Assembly: GCF_051401765.1 (NCBI RefSeq) | Contig: NW_027480504.1 | Span: forward strand, 1,240,001-1,304,000 | DNA: 64,000 nt | Reading direction: 5' to 3' | DNA from: Calliopsis andreniformis | Lineage: Eukaryota; Arthropoda; Insecta; Hymenoptera; Andrenidae | In this document: piece after piece, positions 12,947 to 24,850 of the stretch | How positions within the stretch are numbered: the stretch's first letter is position 1 | Layout: each line of letters opens with the position of its first letter | Notes under the pieces: model-generated | What the model was told of the DNA's origin: nothing | The model's database searches: none | What the model saw: only the letters and a program-made list of their open reading frames with translations | Made by a program: the position numbers and the translations under genes

Positions 12947-13036
12947 GAATATCCTCAATTCACAGTTTTCAATAAACAATACTCAATCTGCAATCTTCAG
13001 ATCTCTATCCACAAACATCAATTCTCATCACTCAAC
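12947..13036 (+). repeat. 90-bp diverged block, type B, copy 10
   Basis: Type B with CAATAAACAATAC and AGATCT, followed by CAGTCCCTAATCC. Copies 2 and 7 have CAGTCCCAAATCC there. Confidence 0.92.
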
Positions 13037-13289
13037 CCTGAATACTCAGTCCCTAATCCTCAATCTTCAATCCTCAATCCTCAATCCTCAATCCTCAATC
13101 CTCAATCCTCATTCTTCAATCCTCAACCTTCAATCCTCTATCTTCAATCCTCAATCCTCAATCCTCAATCCTCAACCCTCAATCTTCAATCCTCAGTCCT
13201 CAAACCTCAATTCTGAATCCCCTATCCTGAATCCTCAATCTTCAGCCCTCAGTCCTCTACAATCAGTTGTCAATCCTCAATCCTCGATA

Positions 13290-13378
13290 GAGTATCATCA
13301 TTCACAGGTTTCATTACTCAATACTCAATCTGCTATCTTCAAATCTCTATCCACAAACATCAATTCTCATCACTCAAC
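13290..13378 (+). repeat. 89-bp diverged block, type C, copy 11
   Basis: Type C (GAGTATCATCATTC) with a private CACAGGTTTC. It lies only 343 bp after the B block, where other trains have 480-560 bp, so about 200 bp is missing between them. Confidence 0.91.
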
Positions 13379-14086
13379 ACTCAACACTCAGTCCCCAATC
13401 CTGAATATTCAATTCTCAATACTCAATCCACAATCCTCAACGTTCAATCCTCAATACTCAATCTTCAATGCTCATTCCTCAATCCTCAATCCTCAATTCT
13501 CAATCCTCAATCGTCAATCTTCAATCGTCAATACTCAATCTTCAATCCTCAATCCTCAATCCTCGGTCCTCAATACTCGGTCCTCAATCCTCAACCGTCA
13601 ATCTCCAATCCTGAATACTCAATCTTCAATCCTCAATCATCAATCCTCAGTCCTCAATCTTCAATCCTCAGTACTCAAACTGCAATCCTCAATCCTTAGT
13701 AGTCACTCCTCAATCCTCATTCTTCAATCCTCAATACCGAATCCTCAATCTTCAATCCTCAATCCTCAATCCTCAATCCTCAATCCTCGATCCTCAATCT
13801 TCAATCCTCAATACTCAATCTTCAATCCTCAATCCTCAATCCTCAATCCTCAATCCTCAATCCTCAGTCCTCAATCCTCAAACCTCAATCCTCAACCGTC
13901 AGTCCTCGTCCTCAATCCTCAACCCTCAATCCTCAATCCTCCCATCTTCAATCATCAATACTCAATCTTCAATCATCAATCCTCAATCCTCAGTCCTCAA
14001 ACCTCAATCCTGAATCCTCAATCCTGAATCCTCAATCTTCAGCCCTGACTCCTCAACAATCAGTTGCCAATCCTCAATCCTCAATC

Positions 14087-14176
14087 GAATATCCTCAATT
14101 CACAGTTTTCAATACACAATACTCAATCTGCAATCTTCAGATCTCTATCCACAAACATCAATTCTCATCACTCAAC
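14087..14176 (+). repeat. 90-bp diverged block, type B', copy 12
   Basis: Type B', with flank AGCCCTGACTCC (G to C) where other copies have AGCCCTGAGTCC. Confidence 0.92.
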
Positions 14177-14682
14177 CCTGAATACTCAGTCCCTAATCCT
14201 CAATCTTCAATCCCCAATCCTCAATCCTCAATCCTCAATCCTCAATCTTAATCTTCAATCCTCAATACACACTCTTCAATCCTCAATCCTCAATCCTCAA
14301 TCCTCAATCCTCAATCTTCAATCCTCATTCTTCAATCCTCAATACCCAATCCTCAATCTTCAATCCTCAACACTCAATCCTCAATCCTCAATCCTCAATC
14401 CTCAATCCTCAATCCTCAACTTTCAATCCTCAATACTCAATCTTCAATCCTCAATCCTCAATACTCAATCTTCCATCCTCAATCCTCAATCCTCAATCCT
14501 CAATGCTCAATCCTCAATCCTCCATCCTCAACCGTCAATCTTCAATCCTCAATACTCAATCTGCAATCCTCAATCCTCAATCCTCAATCCTCAATCCTCA
14601 TTCTTCAATCCTCGATGCCCAATCCTCAATCTTCAATCCTCAATCCTCAATCCTCAATTCTCAATCCTCAATCCTCAATCCT

Positions 14683-14828
14683 CAGACCTCAAACATCAAT
14701 ACTCAACCCTCGGTCCTCGTCCTCAATCCACAACCCTCAATCCTCAATCCTCAGTCCTCTATCGTCAATCCTCAATCCTCAAACCTCAATCCTCAACCGT
14801 CAGTCCCCGTCGTCAATCCTCAAACATG
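14683..14828 (+). repeat. CCCCGTC module, full copy 5
   Basis: Matches the copy at 3,363 at offset 11,320, including CAGACCTCAAACATC. Confidence 0.9.
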
Positions 14829-15400
14829 ATTCCTCAATCCTCAGACTTCAATCATCAATACTCAATCTTCAATCCTCAATCCTCAATCCTCAATCTTCAA
14901 TCCTCAATACTCAATCTTCAATCCTCAATCCTCAATCCTCAATCCTCAATCCTCAATCCTCAGTCCTCAATCCTCAAACCTCAATCCTCAACCGTCAGTC
15001 CTCGTCCTCAATCCTCAACCCTCAATCCTCAATCCTCAATCCTCAATGCTCAATCCTCAATCCTCAATCCTCAACCATCAATCTTCAATCCTCAATACTC
15101 AATCTGCAATCCTCAATCCTCAATCCTCAATCCTCAATCCTCATTCTTCAATTCTCAATGCCCAGTCCTCAATCTTCAATCCACAATCCTCAATCCTCAA
15201 CTCTCAATCCTCAATCCTCAATCATCAATACTCAATCTTCAACCCTCAATCCTCAATCCTCAATCCTCAATACTGAATCCTCAAACCTCAATACTCTATC
15301 CTCAATGCTCAATCCTCATTCTTCAATCCTCAATACCCAAAACTCAATCCTCAATCCTCAATCCTCAATCCTCAATTCTCAATCCTCAATCCTCAATCCT

Positions 15401-15546
15401 CAGACCTCTAACATCAATACTCAACCCTCGGTCCTCGTCCTCAATCCACAACCCTCAATCCTCAATCCTCAGTCCTCTATCGTCAATCCTCAATCCTCAA
15501 ACCTCAATCCTCAACCGTCAGTCCCCGTCGTCAATCCTCAAACATG
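15401..15546 (+). repeat. CCCCGTC module, full copy 6
   Basis: Counterpart of the copy at 8,706, but without the private G before CAGACC. Confidence 0.9.
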
Positions 15547-17717
15547 ATTCCTCAATCCTCAGACTTCAATCATCAATACTCAATCTTCAATCCTCAATCC
15601 TCAATCCTCATTCCTCAATCCTCAATCCTCATTCTTCAATCCTCATTCTTCAATCCTCAACACCCAATCTTCAATCTTCAATCCTCAATCCTCAACTCTC
15701 AATCCTCAATCCTCAGTCCTCAGTCCACAGACCTCAATCCTCAACCCTCAGCCCTCATCCTCAATCCTCAATTCTCAAACTTCAATCCTCAATCCTCAAT
15801 CCTCAATTCTCAATCCTCAATCCTCAGTCCTCAGTCCTCAAACCTCTACCCTCAACCCTCAGCCCTCATCCTCAATCCTCAATCCTCAATCCTCAATCCT
15901 CAGTCCTCAATCCACAATCCTCAATCCTCAAACCTCAATCGTCAATCGTCAGCCCTCGTCCTCAATCCTCAACACTCAATCCTCAATCCTCAATATTCAA
16001 TCATCAATACTCAATCTTCAATCCTCAATCCTCAATCTTCAATCCTCAATCCTCAATCCTCAATCCTCAATCCTCAATCCTCAACTTTCAATCCTCAATA
16101 CTCAATCTCCAATCCTCAATCCTCAATACTCAATCTTCCATCCTCAATGCTCAATCCTCAATCCTCAATGCTCAATCCTCAATCCTCAACCATCAATCTT
16201 CAATCCTCAATACTCAATCTGCAATCCTCAATCCTCAATCCTCAATCCTCAATCCTCATTCTTCAATCCTCAATGCCCAGTCCTCAATCTTCAATCCTCA
16301 ATCCTCAATCCTCAATTCTCAATCCTGAATCCTCAGTCCGCAATCCACAATCCTCAATCCTCAAACCTCAATCGTCAATCGTCAGCCCTCGTCCTCAATC
16401 CTCAACACTCAATCCTCAATCCTCAATATTCAATCATCAATACTCAATCTTCAATCCTCAAACCTCAATCTTCAATCCTCAATCCTCAATTCTCAGTCCT
16501 CAATACTCAATCCTCCATCGCCAATCCTCAATCCCAAATCCTCAATCTTCAATCCTCGATCCTCAATCCTCAATCCTCAATACTCAATCTTCAATCCTCA
16601 ATACTCAATCTTCCATCCTCAATCCTCAATCCTCAATCCTCAATGCTCAATCCTCAATCCTCAATCCTCAACCATCAATCTTCAATCCTCAATACTCAAT
16701 CTGCAATCCTCAATCCTCAATCCTCAATCCTCAATCCTCATTCTTCAATCCCCAATGCCCAGTCCTCAATCTTCAATCCTCAATCCTCAATCCTCAATTC
16801 TCAATCCTCAATCCTCAATCATCAATACTCAATCTTCAATCCTCAATCCTCACTCCTCAATCCTCAATACTGAATTCTCAAACCTCAATACTCTATCCAC
16901 AGTCCTCAATCCTCATTCTTCAATCCTCAATACCCAAAACTCAATCTTCAATCCTCAATCCTCAACCCTCAACTCTCAATCCTCAATACTCAATCTCCAA
17001 TCCTCAATACTCAATCTCCAATCCTCAAACCTCAGTCCTCAAACCTCAATCCTCAGTCCCCAATTCTCAATCTTCAACCCTCAATCCTCAATCCTCAATC
17101 CTCGATCCTCAGTCCTCAATCCTCAATCCTCAATCCTCAATCCTCAATCTTCAATCCTCAATACTCAATCTTCAATCCTCAATCCTCAATCCTCAATTCT
17201 CAATCCTGAATCCTCAGTCCTCAATCCACAATCCTCAATCCTCAAACCTCAATCGTCAATCGTCAGCCCTCGTCCTCAATCCTCAACACTCAATCCTCAA
17301 TCCTCTATCTTCAATCCTGAACACTCAATCTTCCATCCTCAATCCTCAATCCTCAATCCTCAATGCTCAATCCTCAATCCTCAATCCTCAACCATCAATC
17401 TTCAATCCTCAATACTCAATCTGCAATCCTCAATCCTCAATCCTCAATCCTCAATCCTCATTCTTCAATCCTCAATGCCCAGTCCTCAATCTTCAATCCA
17501 CAATCCTCAATCCTCAACTCTCAATCCTCAATCCTCAATCATCAATACTCAATCTTCAACCCTCAATCCTGAATCCTCAATCCTCAATACTGAATCCTCA
17601 AACCTCAATTCTCTATCCTCAATGCTCAATCCTCATTCTTCAATCCTCAATACCCAAAACTCAATCCTCAATCCTCAATCCTCAATCCTCAATTCTCAAT
17701 CCTCAATCCTCAATCCT

Positions 17718-17863
17718 CAGACCTCAAACATCAATACTCAACCGTCGGTCCTCGTCCTCAATCCACAACCCTCAATCCTCAATCCTCAGTCCTCTATCGT
17801 CAATCCTCAATCCTCAAACCTCAATCCTCAACCGTCAGTCCCCGTCGTCAATCCTCAAACATG
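17718..17863 (+). repeat. CCCCGTC module, full copy 7
   Basis: Counterpart of the copy at 11,023, with the shared CAACCGTCGGTCC variant. Confidence 0.9.
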
Positions 17864-19382
17864 ATTCCTCAATCCTCAGACTTCAATCATCAATACTCAA
17901 TCTTCAATCCTCAATCCTCAATCCTCATTCCTCAATCCTCAATCCTCATTCTTCAATCCTCATTCTTCAATCCTCAACTCTCAATCCTCAATCCTCAGTC
18001 CTCAGTCCACAAACCTCAATCCTCAACACTCAGCCCTCATCCTCAATCCTCAATTCTCAAACTTCAATCCTCAATCCTCAATCCTCAATTCTCAATCCTC
18101 AATCCTCAGTCCTCAGTCCTCAAACCTCTACCCTCAACCCTCAGCCCTCATCCTCAATCCTCAATCCTCAATCATCAATCCTCAGTCCTCAATCCACAAT
18201 CCTCAATCCTCAAACCTCAATCGTCAATCGTCAGCCCTCGTCCTCAATCCTCAACACTCAATCCTCAATCCTCAATATTCAATCATCAATACTCAATCTT
18301 CAACCCTCAATCCTCAATCCTCAATCCTCAATCCTCATTCTTCAATCCTCAATGCCCAGTCCTCAATCTTCAATCATCAATCCTCAATCCTCAATTCTCG
18401 ATCCTGAATCCTCAGTCCGCAATCCACAATCCTCAATCCTCAAACCTCAATCGTCAATCGTCAGCCCTCGTCCACAATCCTCAACACTCAATCCTCAATC
18501 CTCAATATTCAATCATCAATACTCAATCTTCAATCCTCAAACCTCAATCTTCAATCCTCAATCCTCAATTCTCAGTCCTCAATACTCAATCCTCAATCGT
18601 CAATCCTCAATCCCAAATCCTCAATCTTCAATCCTGGATCCTCAATCCTCAATCCTCAATCCTCAATCTTCAATCCTCAATACTCAATCTTCCATCCTCA
18701 ATCCTCAATCCTCAATCCTCAATGCTCAATCCTCAATCCTCAATCCTCAACCATCAATCTTCAATCCTCAATACTCAATCTGCAATCCTCAATCCTCAAT
18801 CCTCAATCCTCAATCCTCATTCTTCAATCCCCAATGCCCAGTCCTCAATCTTCAATCCTCAATCCTCAATCCTCAATTCTCAATCCTCAATCCTCAATCA
18901 TCAATACTCAATCTTCAATCCTCAATCCTCAATCCTCAATCCTCAATACTGAATTCTCAAACCTCAATACTCTATCCTCAGTCCTCAATCCTCATTCTTC
19001 AATCCTCAATACCCAAAACTCAATCTTCAATCCTCAATCCTCAATCCTCAATTCTCAATCCTCAATACTCAATCTCCAATCCTCAATACTTAATCTCCAA
19101 TCCTCAAACCTCAGTCCTCAAACCTCAATCCTCAGTCCCCAATCCTCAATCTACAACCCTCAATCCTCAATCCTCAATCCTCGATCCTCAGTCCTCAATC
19201 CTCAATCCTCTATCCTTCATCCTCAATCTTCAATCCTCAATACTCAATCTCCAATCCTCAAACCTCAGTCCTCAAACCTCAATTCTGAATCCTCAAATCT
19301 CAATTCTGAATCCTCAGTCCTGAACCCTCAATCTTCAGCTCTCAGTCCTCAACAATCAATTGTCAATTCTCAATCCTCAATA

Positions 19383-19472
19383 GAATATACTCAATTCACA
19401 GTTTTCAATACACAGTACTCAATCTGCAATCTTCAAATCTCTATCCACAAACATCAATTCTCATCACTCAAC
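19383..19472 (+). repeat. 90-bp diverged block, type A, copy 13
   Basis: Counterpart of copy 9 at +6,695, with upstream CAATTG. Confidence 0.93.
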
Positions 19473-19641
19473 CCTCAACACTCAGTCCTCAATGTTCAAT
19501 CCTCAATCCTCAATCCTCAATCATCAATCCTCAATCCTCAATCCTCAGTCCTCAAACTTTTATCCTGAATCCTCAATCCTGAATCCTCAATCTTCAGCCG
19601 TGAGTCCTCAACAATCAGTTGCCAATCCTCAATCCTCAATA

Positions 19642-19731
19642 GAATATCCTCAATTCACAGTTTTCAATAAACAATACTCAATCTGCAATCTTCAGATCTC
19701 TATCCACAAACATCAATTCTCATCACTCAAC
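19642..19731 (+). repeat. 90-bp diverged block, type B, copy 14
   Basis: Counterpart of copy 10 at +6,695. The next block is B', not C. Confidence 0.92.
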
Positions 19732-19950
19732 CCTGAATACTCAGTCCCTAATCCTCAATCTTCAATCCTCAATCCTCAATCCTCAATCCTCAATCCTCAA
19801 TCCTCATTCTTCAATCCTCAACCTTCAATCCTCTATCTTCAATCCTCAATCCTCAATCCTCAATCCTCAACCCTCAATCTTCAATCCTCAGTCCTCAAAC
19901 CTCAATTCTGAATCCCCTATCCTGAATCCTCAATCTTCAGCCCTCAGTCC

Positions 19951-21318
19951 TCAATCCTCAAACCTCAATCCTCAACCGTCAGTCCTCGTCCTCAATCCTC
20001 AACCCTCAATCCTCAATCCTCCCATCTTCAATCATCAATACTCAATCTTCAATCATCAATCCTCAATCCTCAGTCCTCAAACCGCAATCCTGAATCCTCA
20101 ATCCTGAATCCTCAATCTTCAGCCCTGAGTCGTCAACAATCAGTTGCCAATCCTCAATCCTCAATCGAATAGCCTTAATTCACAGTTTTCAATACACAAT
20201 ACTCAATCTGCAATCTTCAGATCTCTATCCACAAACATCAATTCTCATTACTCAACACTGAATACTCAGTCCCTAATCCTCAATCTTCAATCCCCAATCC
20301 TCAATCCTCAATCCTCAATCCTCAATCTTAATCTTCAATCCTCAATACACACTCTTCAATCCTCAATCCTCAATCCTCAATCCTCAATCCTCAATCTTCA
20401 ATCCTCATTCTTCAATCCTCAATACCCAATCCTCAATCTTCAATCCTCAATCCTCAATCCTCAATCCTCAATCCTCAATCCTCAGCTTTCAATCCTCAAT
20501 ACTCAATCTTCAATCCAAAATCCTCAATACTCAATCTTCCATTCTCAATCCTCAATCCTCAATCCTCAATGCTCAATCCTCAATCCTCAATCCTCAAACA
20601 TCAATCTTCAATCCTCAATACTCAATCTGCAATCCTCAATCCTCAATCCTCAATCCTCAATCCTCATCCTTCAATCCTCAATGCCCAGTCCTCAACCTTC
20701 AATCCTCAATCCTCAATCCTCAATTCTCAATCCTGAATCCTCAGTCCTCAATCCACAATCCTCAATCCTCAAACCTCAATCGTCAATCGTCAGCCCTCGT
20801 CCTCAATCCACAAACACTCAATCCTCAATCCTCAATATTCAATCGTCAATACTCAATCCACAATCCTCAACCATCAACCTTCAATCCTCAATACTCAATC
20901 TGCAATCCTCAATCCTCAATCCTCAATCCTCAATCCTCATCCTTCAATCCCCAATGCCCAGTCCTCAATCTTCAATCCTCAATCCTCAATCCTCAATTCT
21001 CAATCCTCAATCCTCAATCATCAATACTCAATCTTCAATCCTCAATCCTCAATCCTCAATCCTCAATACTGAATCCTCAAACCTCAATACTCTATCCTCA
21101 GTCCTCAGTCCTCATTCTTCAATCCTCAATACCCAAAACTCAATCTTCAATCCTCAATCCTCGATCCTCAATTCTCAATCCTCAATACTCAATCTCCAAT
21201 CCTCAAACCTCAGTCCTCAAACCTCAATCCTCAGTCCCCAGTCCTCAATATTCAACCCTCAATCCTCAATCCTCAATCCTCGATCCTCAGTCCTCAATCC
21301 TCAATCCTCAATCCTCAA
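19951..21318. repeat. B' region and join to a 36.5-kb-distant duplicate
   Basis: From about 20,080 to 21,690 this region is collinear with about 56,570-58,180 (offset 36,490-36,491). Shared marks include CAATATTCAATCGTC, CAATCCCCAATGCCC and the following A block. The 1-bp offset change sits at CACAAACACTC near 20,810. Confidence 0.85.
20167..20256 (+). repeat. 90-bp diverged block, type B', copy 15
   Basis: The most altered B' copy: GAATAGCCTTAATTC for GAATATCCTCAATTC, CATTACTCAAC at the end, and GAGTCGTCAAC in the flank. Confidence 0.9.
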
Positions 21319-21481
21319 TCCTCAATCTTCAATCCTCAATACTCAATCTCCAATCCTCAAACCTCAGTCCTCAAACCTCAATTCTGAATCCTCAAATCTC
21401 AATTCTGCATCCTCAGTCCTGAACCGTCAATCTTCAGCTCTCAGTCCTCAACAATCAGTTGTCAATTCTCAATCCTCAATA

Positions 21482-21571
21482 GAATATACTCAATTCACAG
21501 TTTTCAATACACAATACTCAATCTGCAATCTTCAAATCTCTATCCACAAACATCAATTCTCATCACTCAAC
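21482..21571 (+). repeat. 90-bp diverged block, type A, copy 16
   Basis: Type A body with CAGTTG upstream, so it lacks the CAATTG palindrome. It is followed by CAATGTTCAATCC. Confidence 0.93.
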
Positions 21572-22306
21572 CCTCAACACTCAGTCCTCAATGTTCAATC
21601 CTCAATCCTCAATCGTCAATCTTCAATCCTCAATACTCAATCTTCAATACTCAATCCTCAATTCTCAATCCTCAATGCTCAATACTCAATCGTCAATCCT
21701 CAATCCTCAAACCTCAATCTTCAATCCTCAATCCTCAATCCTCAATCCTCAATCCTCAATCCTCAATCTTCAATCCTCAATACTCAATCTTCAATCCTCA
21801 ATCCTCAATCCTCAATACTCAATCCTCAATCCTCAGTCCTCAATCCTCAAACATCAATCCTCAATCGTCAATCGTCAGCCCTCGTCCTCAATCCTCAACA
21901 CTCAATCCTCAATCCTCAATATTCAATCATCAATACTCAATCTTCAATCCTCAAACCTCATTCTTCAATCCTCAATCCTCAATTCTCAGTCCTCAATACT
22001 CAATCCTCAATACTCAATCTCCAATCCTCAAACCTCAGTCCTCAAACCTCAATCCTCAGTCCCCAATCCTCAATCTTCAACCCTCAATCCTCAATCCTCA
22101 ATCCTCGATCCTCAGTCCTCAATCCTCAATCCTCAATCCTCAATCCTCAATCTTCAATCCTCAATACTCAATCTCCAATCCTCAAACCTCAGTAATCAAA
22201 CCTCAATTCTGAATCCTCAAATCTCAATTCTGAATCCTCAGTCCTGAACCCTCAATCTTCAGCTCTCAGTCCTCAACAATCAATTGTCAATTCTCAATCC
22301 TCAATA

Positions 22307-22396
22307 GAATATACTCAATTCACAGTTTTCAATACACAGTACTCAATCTGCAATCTTCAAATCTCTATCCACAAACATCAATTCTCATCACTCAAC
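22307..22396 (+). repeat. 90-bp diverged block, type A, copy 17
   Basis: Type A with upstream CAATTG. It ends in ACTCAACACTCAACAC. Confidence 0.93.
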
Positions 22397-22565
22397 ACTC
22401 AACACTCAGTCCTCAATGTTCAATCCTCAATCCTCAATCCTCAATCATCAATCCTCAATCCTCAATCCTCAGTCCTCAAACCTTTATCCTGAATCCTCTA
22501 TCCTGAATCCTCAATCTTCAGCCGTGAGTCCTCAACAATCAGTTGCCAATCCTCAATCCTCAATA

Positions 22566-22655
22566 GAATATCCTCAATTCACAGTTTTCAATAAACAACA
22601 CTCAATCTGCAATCTTCAGATCTCTATCCACAAACATCAATTCTCATCACTCAAC
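22566..22655 (+). repeat. 90-bp diverged block, type B, copy 18
   Basis: Type B with CAATAAACAACAC, where copies 2, 7, 10 and 14 have CAATAAACAATAC. The C form marks a later subgroup. Confidence 0.92.
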
Positions 22656-22925
22656 CCTGAATACTCAGTCCCTAATCCTCAATCTTCAATCCTCAATCCT
22701 CTATCCTCAATCCTCAATCCTCAATCTTAATCTTCAATCCTCAATACTCAATCTTCCATCCTCAATCCTCAATCCTCAATCCTCAATCCTCAATCTTCAT
22801 CCACAATACTCAATCTTCAATCCTCAATCCTCAATTCTCAAACCTCAATCCTCAATCCTCAATCCTCAATCGTCAATCTTCAATCCTCAATACTCAATCT
22901 TCAATCCTCAATCCTCAATCCTCAA

Positions 22926-23665
22926 TCCTCAACCCTCAATCTTCAGTCCTCAGTCCTCAAACCTCAATCCTGAGTCCCCTATCCTGAATCCTCAATCTTC
23001 AGCCCTCAGTCCTCTACAATCAGTTTTCAATCTTCAATCCTCAATAGAGTATCATCAATTCACAGTTTTCATTACTCAATACTCAATCTGCAATCTTCAA
23101 ATCTCTATCCACAAACATCAATTCTCATCACTCAACACTCAACACTCAGTCCCCAATCCTGAATATTCAATTCTCAATCCTCAATCCACAATCCTCAACG
23201 TTCAATCCTCAATACTCAATCTTCAATGCTCATTCCTCAATCCTCAATCCTCAATCCTCAATTCTCAATCCTCAATCCTCAATCCTCAATCTTCAATCCT
23301 CAATCTTCAATCCTCAATACTCAATCTTCAATCCTCAATCCTCAATTCTCAATCCTCAATGCTCAATACTCAATCGTCAATCCTCAATCCCAAATCCTCA
23401 ATCTTCAATCCTCAATCCTCAATCCTCAATCGTCAATCCTCAATCTTCAGTCCTCAATCCTCAACCTTCAATCCTCAATACTCGATCTTCAATGCTCAAT
23501 CCTCAATCCTCGGTACTCAATCCTCAATCGTCGATCTCCAATCCTGAATACTCAATCTTCAATATTCCTCAGTCCTCAACCCACAATCCTCAATCATCAA
23601 TCCTCAATCCTCATTCTTCAATCCTCAATACCCAATCCTCAATGTTCAATCCTCAATCCTCAATC
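22926..23665. repeat. Spacer with a C block and a CAATATTCC landmark
   Basis: Heptamer satellite with one C block. It ends with an unusual stretch at 23,566-23,600 (CAATATTCCTCAGTCC, CAACCCAC) that also appears near 28,578 and 42,276. It precedes the duplicated 1.02 kb at 23,666. Confidence 0.86.
23047..23136 (+). repeat. 90-bp diverged block, type C, copy 19
   Basis: GAGTATCATCAATTC, the full 90-bp form of type C, preceded by CAGTTTTCAATC instead of CAGTTGTCAATC. Confidence 0.91.
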
Positions 23666-24203
23666 TTCAATCCTCAATACTCAATCTTCAATCCTCAATC
23701 CTCAATCCTCAATACTCAATCCTCAATCCTCAGTCCTCAATCCTCAAACATCAATCCTCAATCGTCAATCGTCAGCCCTCGTCCTCAATCCTCAACACTC
23801 AATCCTCAATCCTCAATATTCAATCATCAATACTCAATCTTCAATCCTCAAACCTCATTCTTCAATCCTCAATCCTCAATTCTCAGTCCTCAATACTCAA
23901 TCCTCAATACTCAATCTCCAATCCTCAAACCTCAGTCCTCAAACCTCAATCCTCAGTCCCCAATCCTCAATCTTCAACCCTCAATCCTCAATCCTCAATC
24001 CTCGATCCTCAGTCCTCAATCCTCAATCCTCAATCCTCAATCCTCAATCTTCAATCCTCAATACTCAATCTCCAATCCTCAAACCTCAGTAATCAAACCT
24101 CAATTCTGAATCCTCAAATCTCAATTCTGAATCCTCAGTCCTGAACCCTCAATCTTCAGCTCTCAGTCCTCAACAATCAATTGTCAATTCTCAATCCTCA
24201 ATA

Positions 24204-24293
24204 GAATATACTCAATTCACAGTTTTCAATACACAGTACTCAATCTGCAATCTTCAAATCTCTATCCACAAACATCAATTCTCATCACTCAAC
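24204..24293 (+). repeat. 90-bp diverged block, type A, copy 20
   Basis: Counterpart of copy 17 at +1,897, with upstream CAATTG. Confidence 0.93.
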
Positions 24294-24462
24294 ACTCAAC
24301 ACTCAGTCCTCAATGTTCAATCCTCAATCCTCAATCCTCAATCATCAATCCTCAATCCTCAATCCTCAGTCCTCAAACCTTTATCCTGAATCCTCAATCC
24401 TGAATCCTCAATCTTCAGCCGTGAGTCCTCAACAATCAGTTGCCAATCCTCAATCCTCAATA

Positions 24463-24552
24463 GAATATCCTCAATTCACAGTTTTCAATAAACAACACTC
24501 AATCTGCAATCTTCAGATCTCTATCCACAAACATCAATTCTCATCACTCAAC
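24463..24552 (+). repeat. 90-bp diverged block, type B, copy 21
   Basis: Counterpart of copy 18 at +1,897, with CAATAAACAACAC. Confidence 0.92.
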
Positions 24553-24850
24553 CCTGAATACTCAGTCCCTAATCCTCAATCTTCAATCCTCAATCCTCTA
24601 TCCTCAATCCTCAATCCTCAATCTTAATCTTCAATCCTCAATACTCAATCTTCCATCCTCAATCCTCAATCCTCAATCCTCAATCCTCAATCTTCAATCC
24701 ACAATACTCAATCTTCAATCCTCAATCCTCAATTCTCAATCCGCAGTCCTCAATCCTCAATCCTCAATCGTCAATCTTCAATCCTCAATACTCAATCTTC
24801 AATCCTCAATCCTCAATCCTCAATTCTCAATCCTCAATCCTCAATCCTCA

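Larger units (their letters stand above)
11615..13075 (+). repeat. 1.46-kb module shared with the window start (offset 11,599)
   Basis: It is collinear with about 16-1,476 and therefore with 5,596-7,056, and it recurs again at 18,310-19,770. Landmarks are CAATGCCCAG at 11,655 and the A and B block pair. The four copies share order and spacing. This copy differs at CAATCTACAACC and CTATCCTTCATCC. Confidence 0.9.
8460..13255 (+). repeat. 4.8-kb segment, copy 1 (offset 6,695)
   Basis: It matches 15,155-19,950 with only a few substitutions seen (for example ATCCTCAGTCC near 10,203 against ATCCACAGTCC near 16,898, and AAACCTTTATCC near 12,861 against AAACTTTTATCC near 19,556). It includes a stop-free + frame of 1,259 codons (8,849-12,628) that is preserved only because the DNA was copied whole. 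Two overlapping long frames in other + phases argue against coding. Within it, 9,520-10,300 and 11,615-13,075 are both related to the window start. Confidence 0.94.
13256..15154. repeat. Spacer between the 4.8-kb copies
   Basis: It carries a C block and a B' block, then a copy of about 2,640-3,700. Its CCCCGTC module at 14,683 corresponds to 3,363 (offset 11,320). A segment near 14,320-14,430 is absent from the corresponding place near 3,090. It ends by joining a copy of about 3,820-3,930. Confidence 0.87.
18310..19770 (+). repeat. 1.46-kb module, fourth copy of the window-start module
   Basis: Copy of 11,615-13,075 at +6,695. One difference is CAATCATCAATCC near 18,372, where the partner has CAATCCTCAATCC. 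Confidence 0.9.
15155..19950 (+). repeat. 4.8-kb segment, copy 2 (offset 6,695)
   Basis: Near-identical duplicate of 8,460-13,255. The right breakpoint falls just after the type B block, at about 19,950. There the first copy goes on to CTCTACAATCAG and a C block, while this copy jumps to a B' context. The C block of the train is therefore missing here. Confidence 0.94.
21319..22925 (+). repeat. 1.6-kb segment, copy 1 (offsets 10,066 and 13,504)
   Basis: Collinear with about 31,385-32,986 (+10,066) and with the stretch starting at about 34,823. It holds A, A and B blocks. Marks include CTGCATCCTCAG, CTGAACCGTC and CAGTAATCAAACC. There is a 1-bp loss near 22,800 (CTTCATCCAC for CTTCAATCCAC). 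Confidence 0.9.

Noticed and set aside
15544..19323. Very long + strand open frames coding a QSSILNP-repeat protein
   Set aside because: The 21-bp cycle has no stop in any + frame. Frames overlap in several phases, indels are multiples of 7, and start codons come from the chance variant CAATGC. No coding signal beyond openness is seen.
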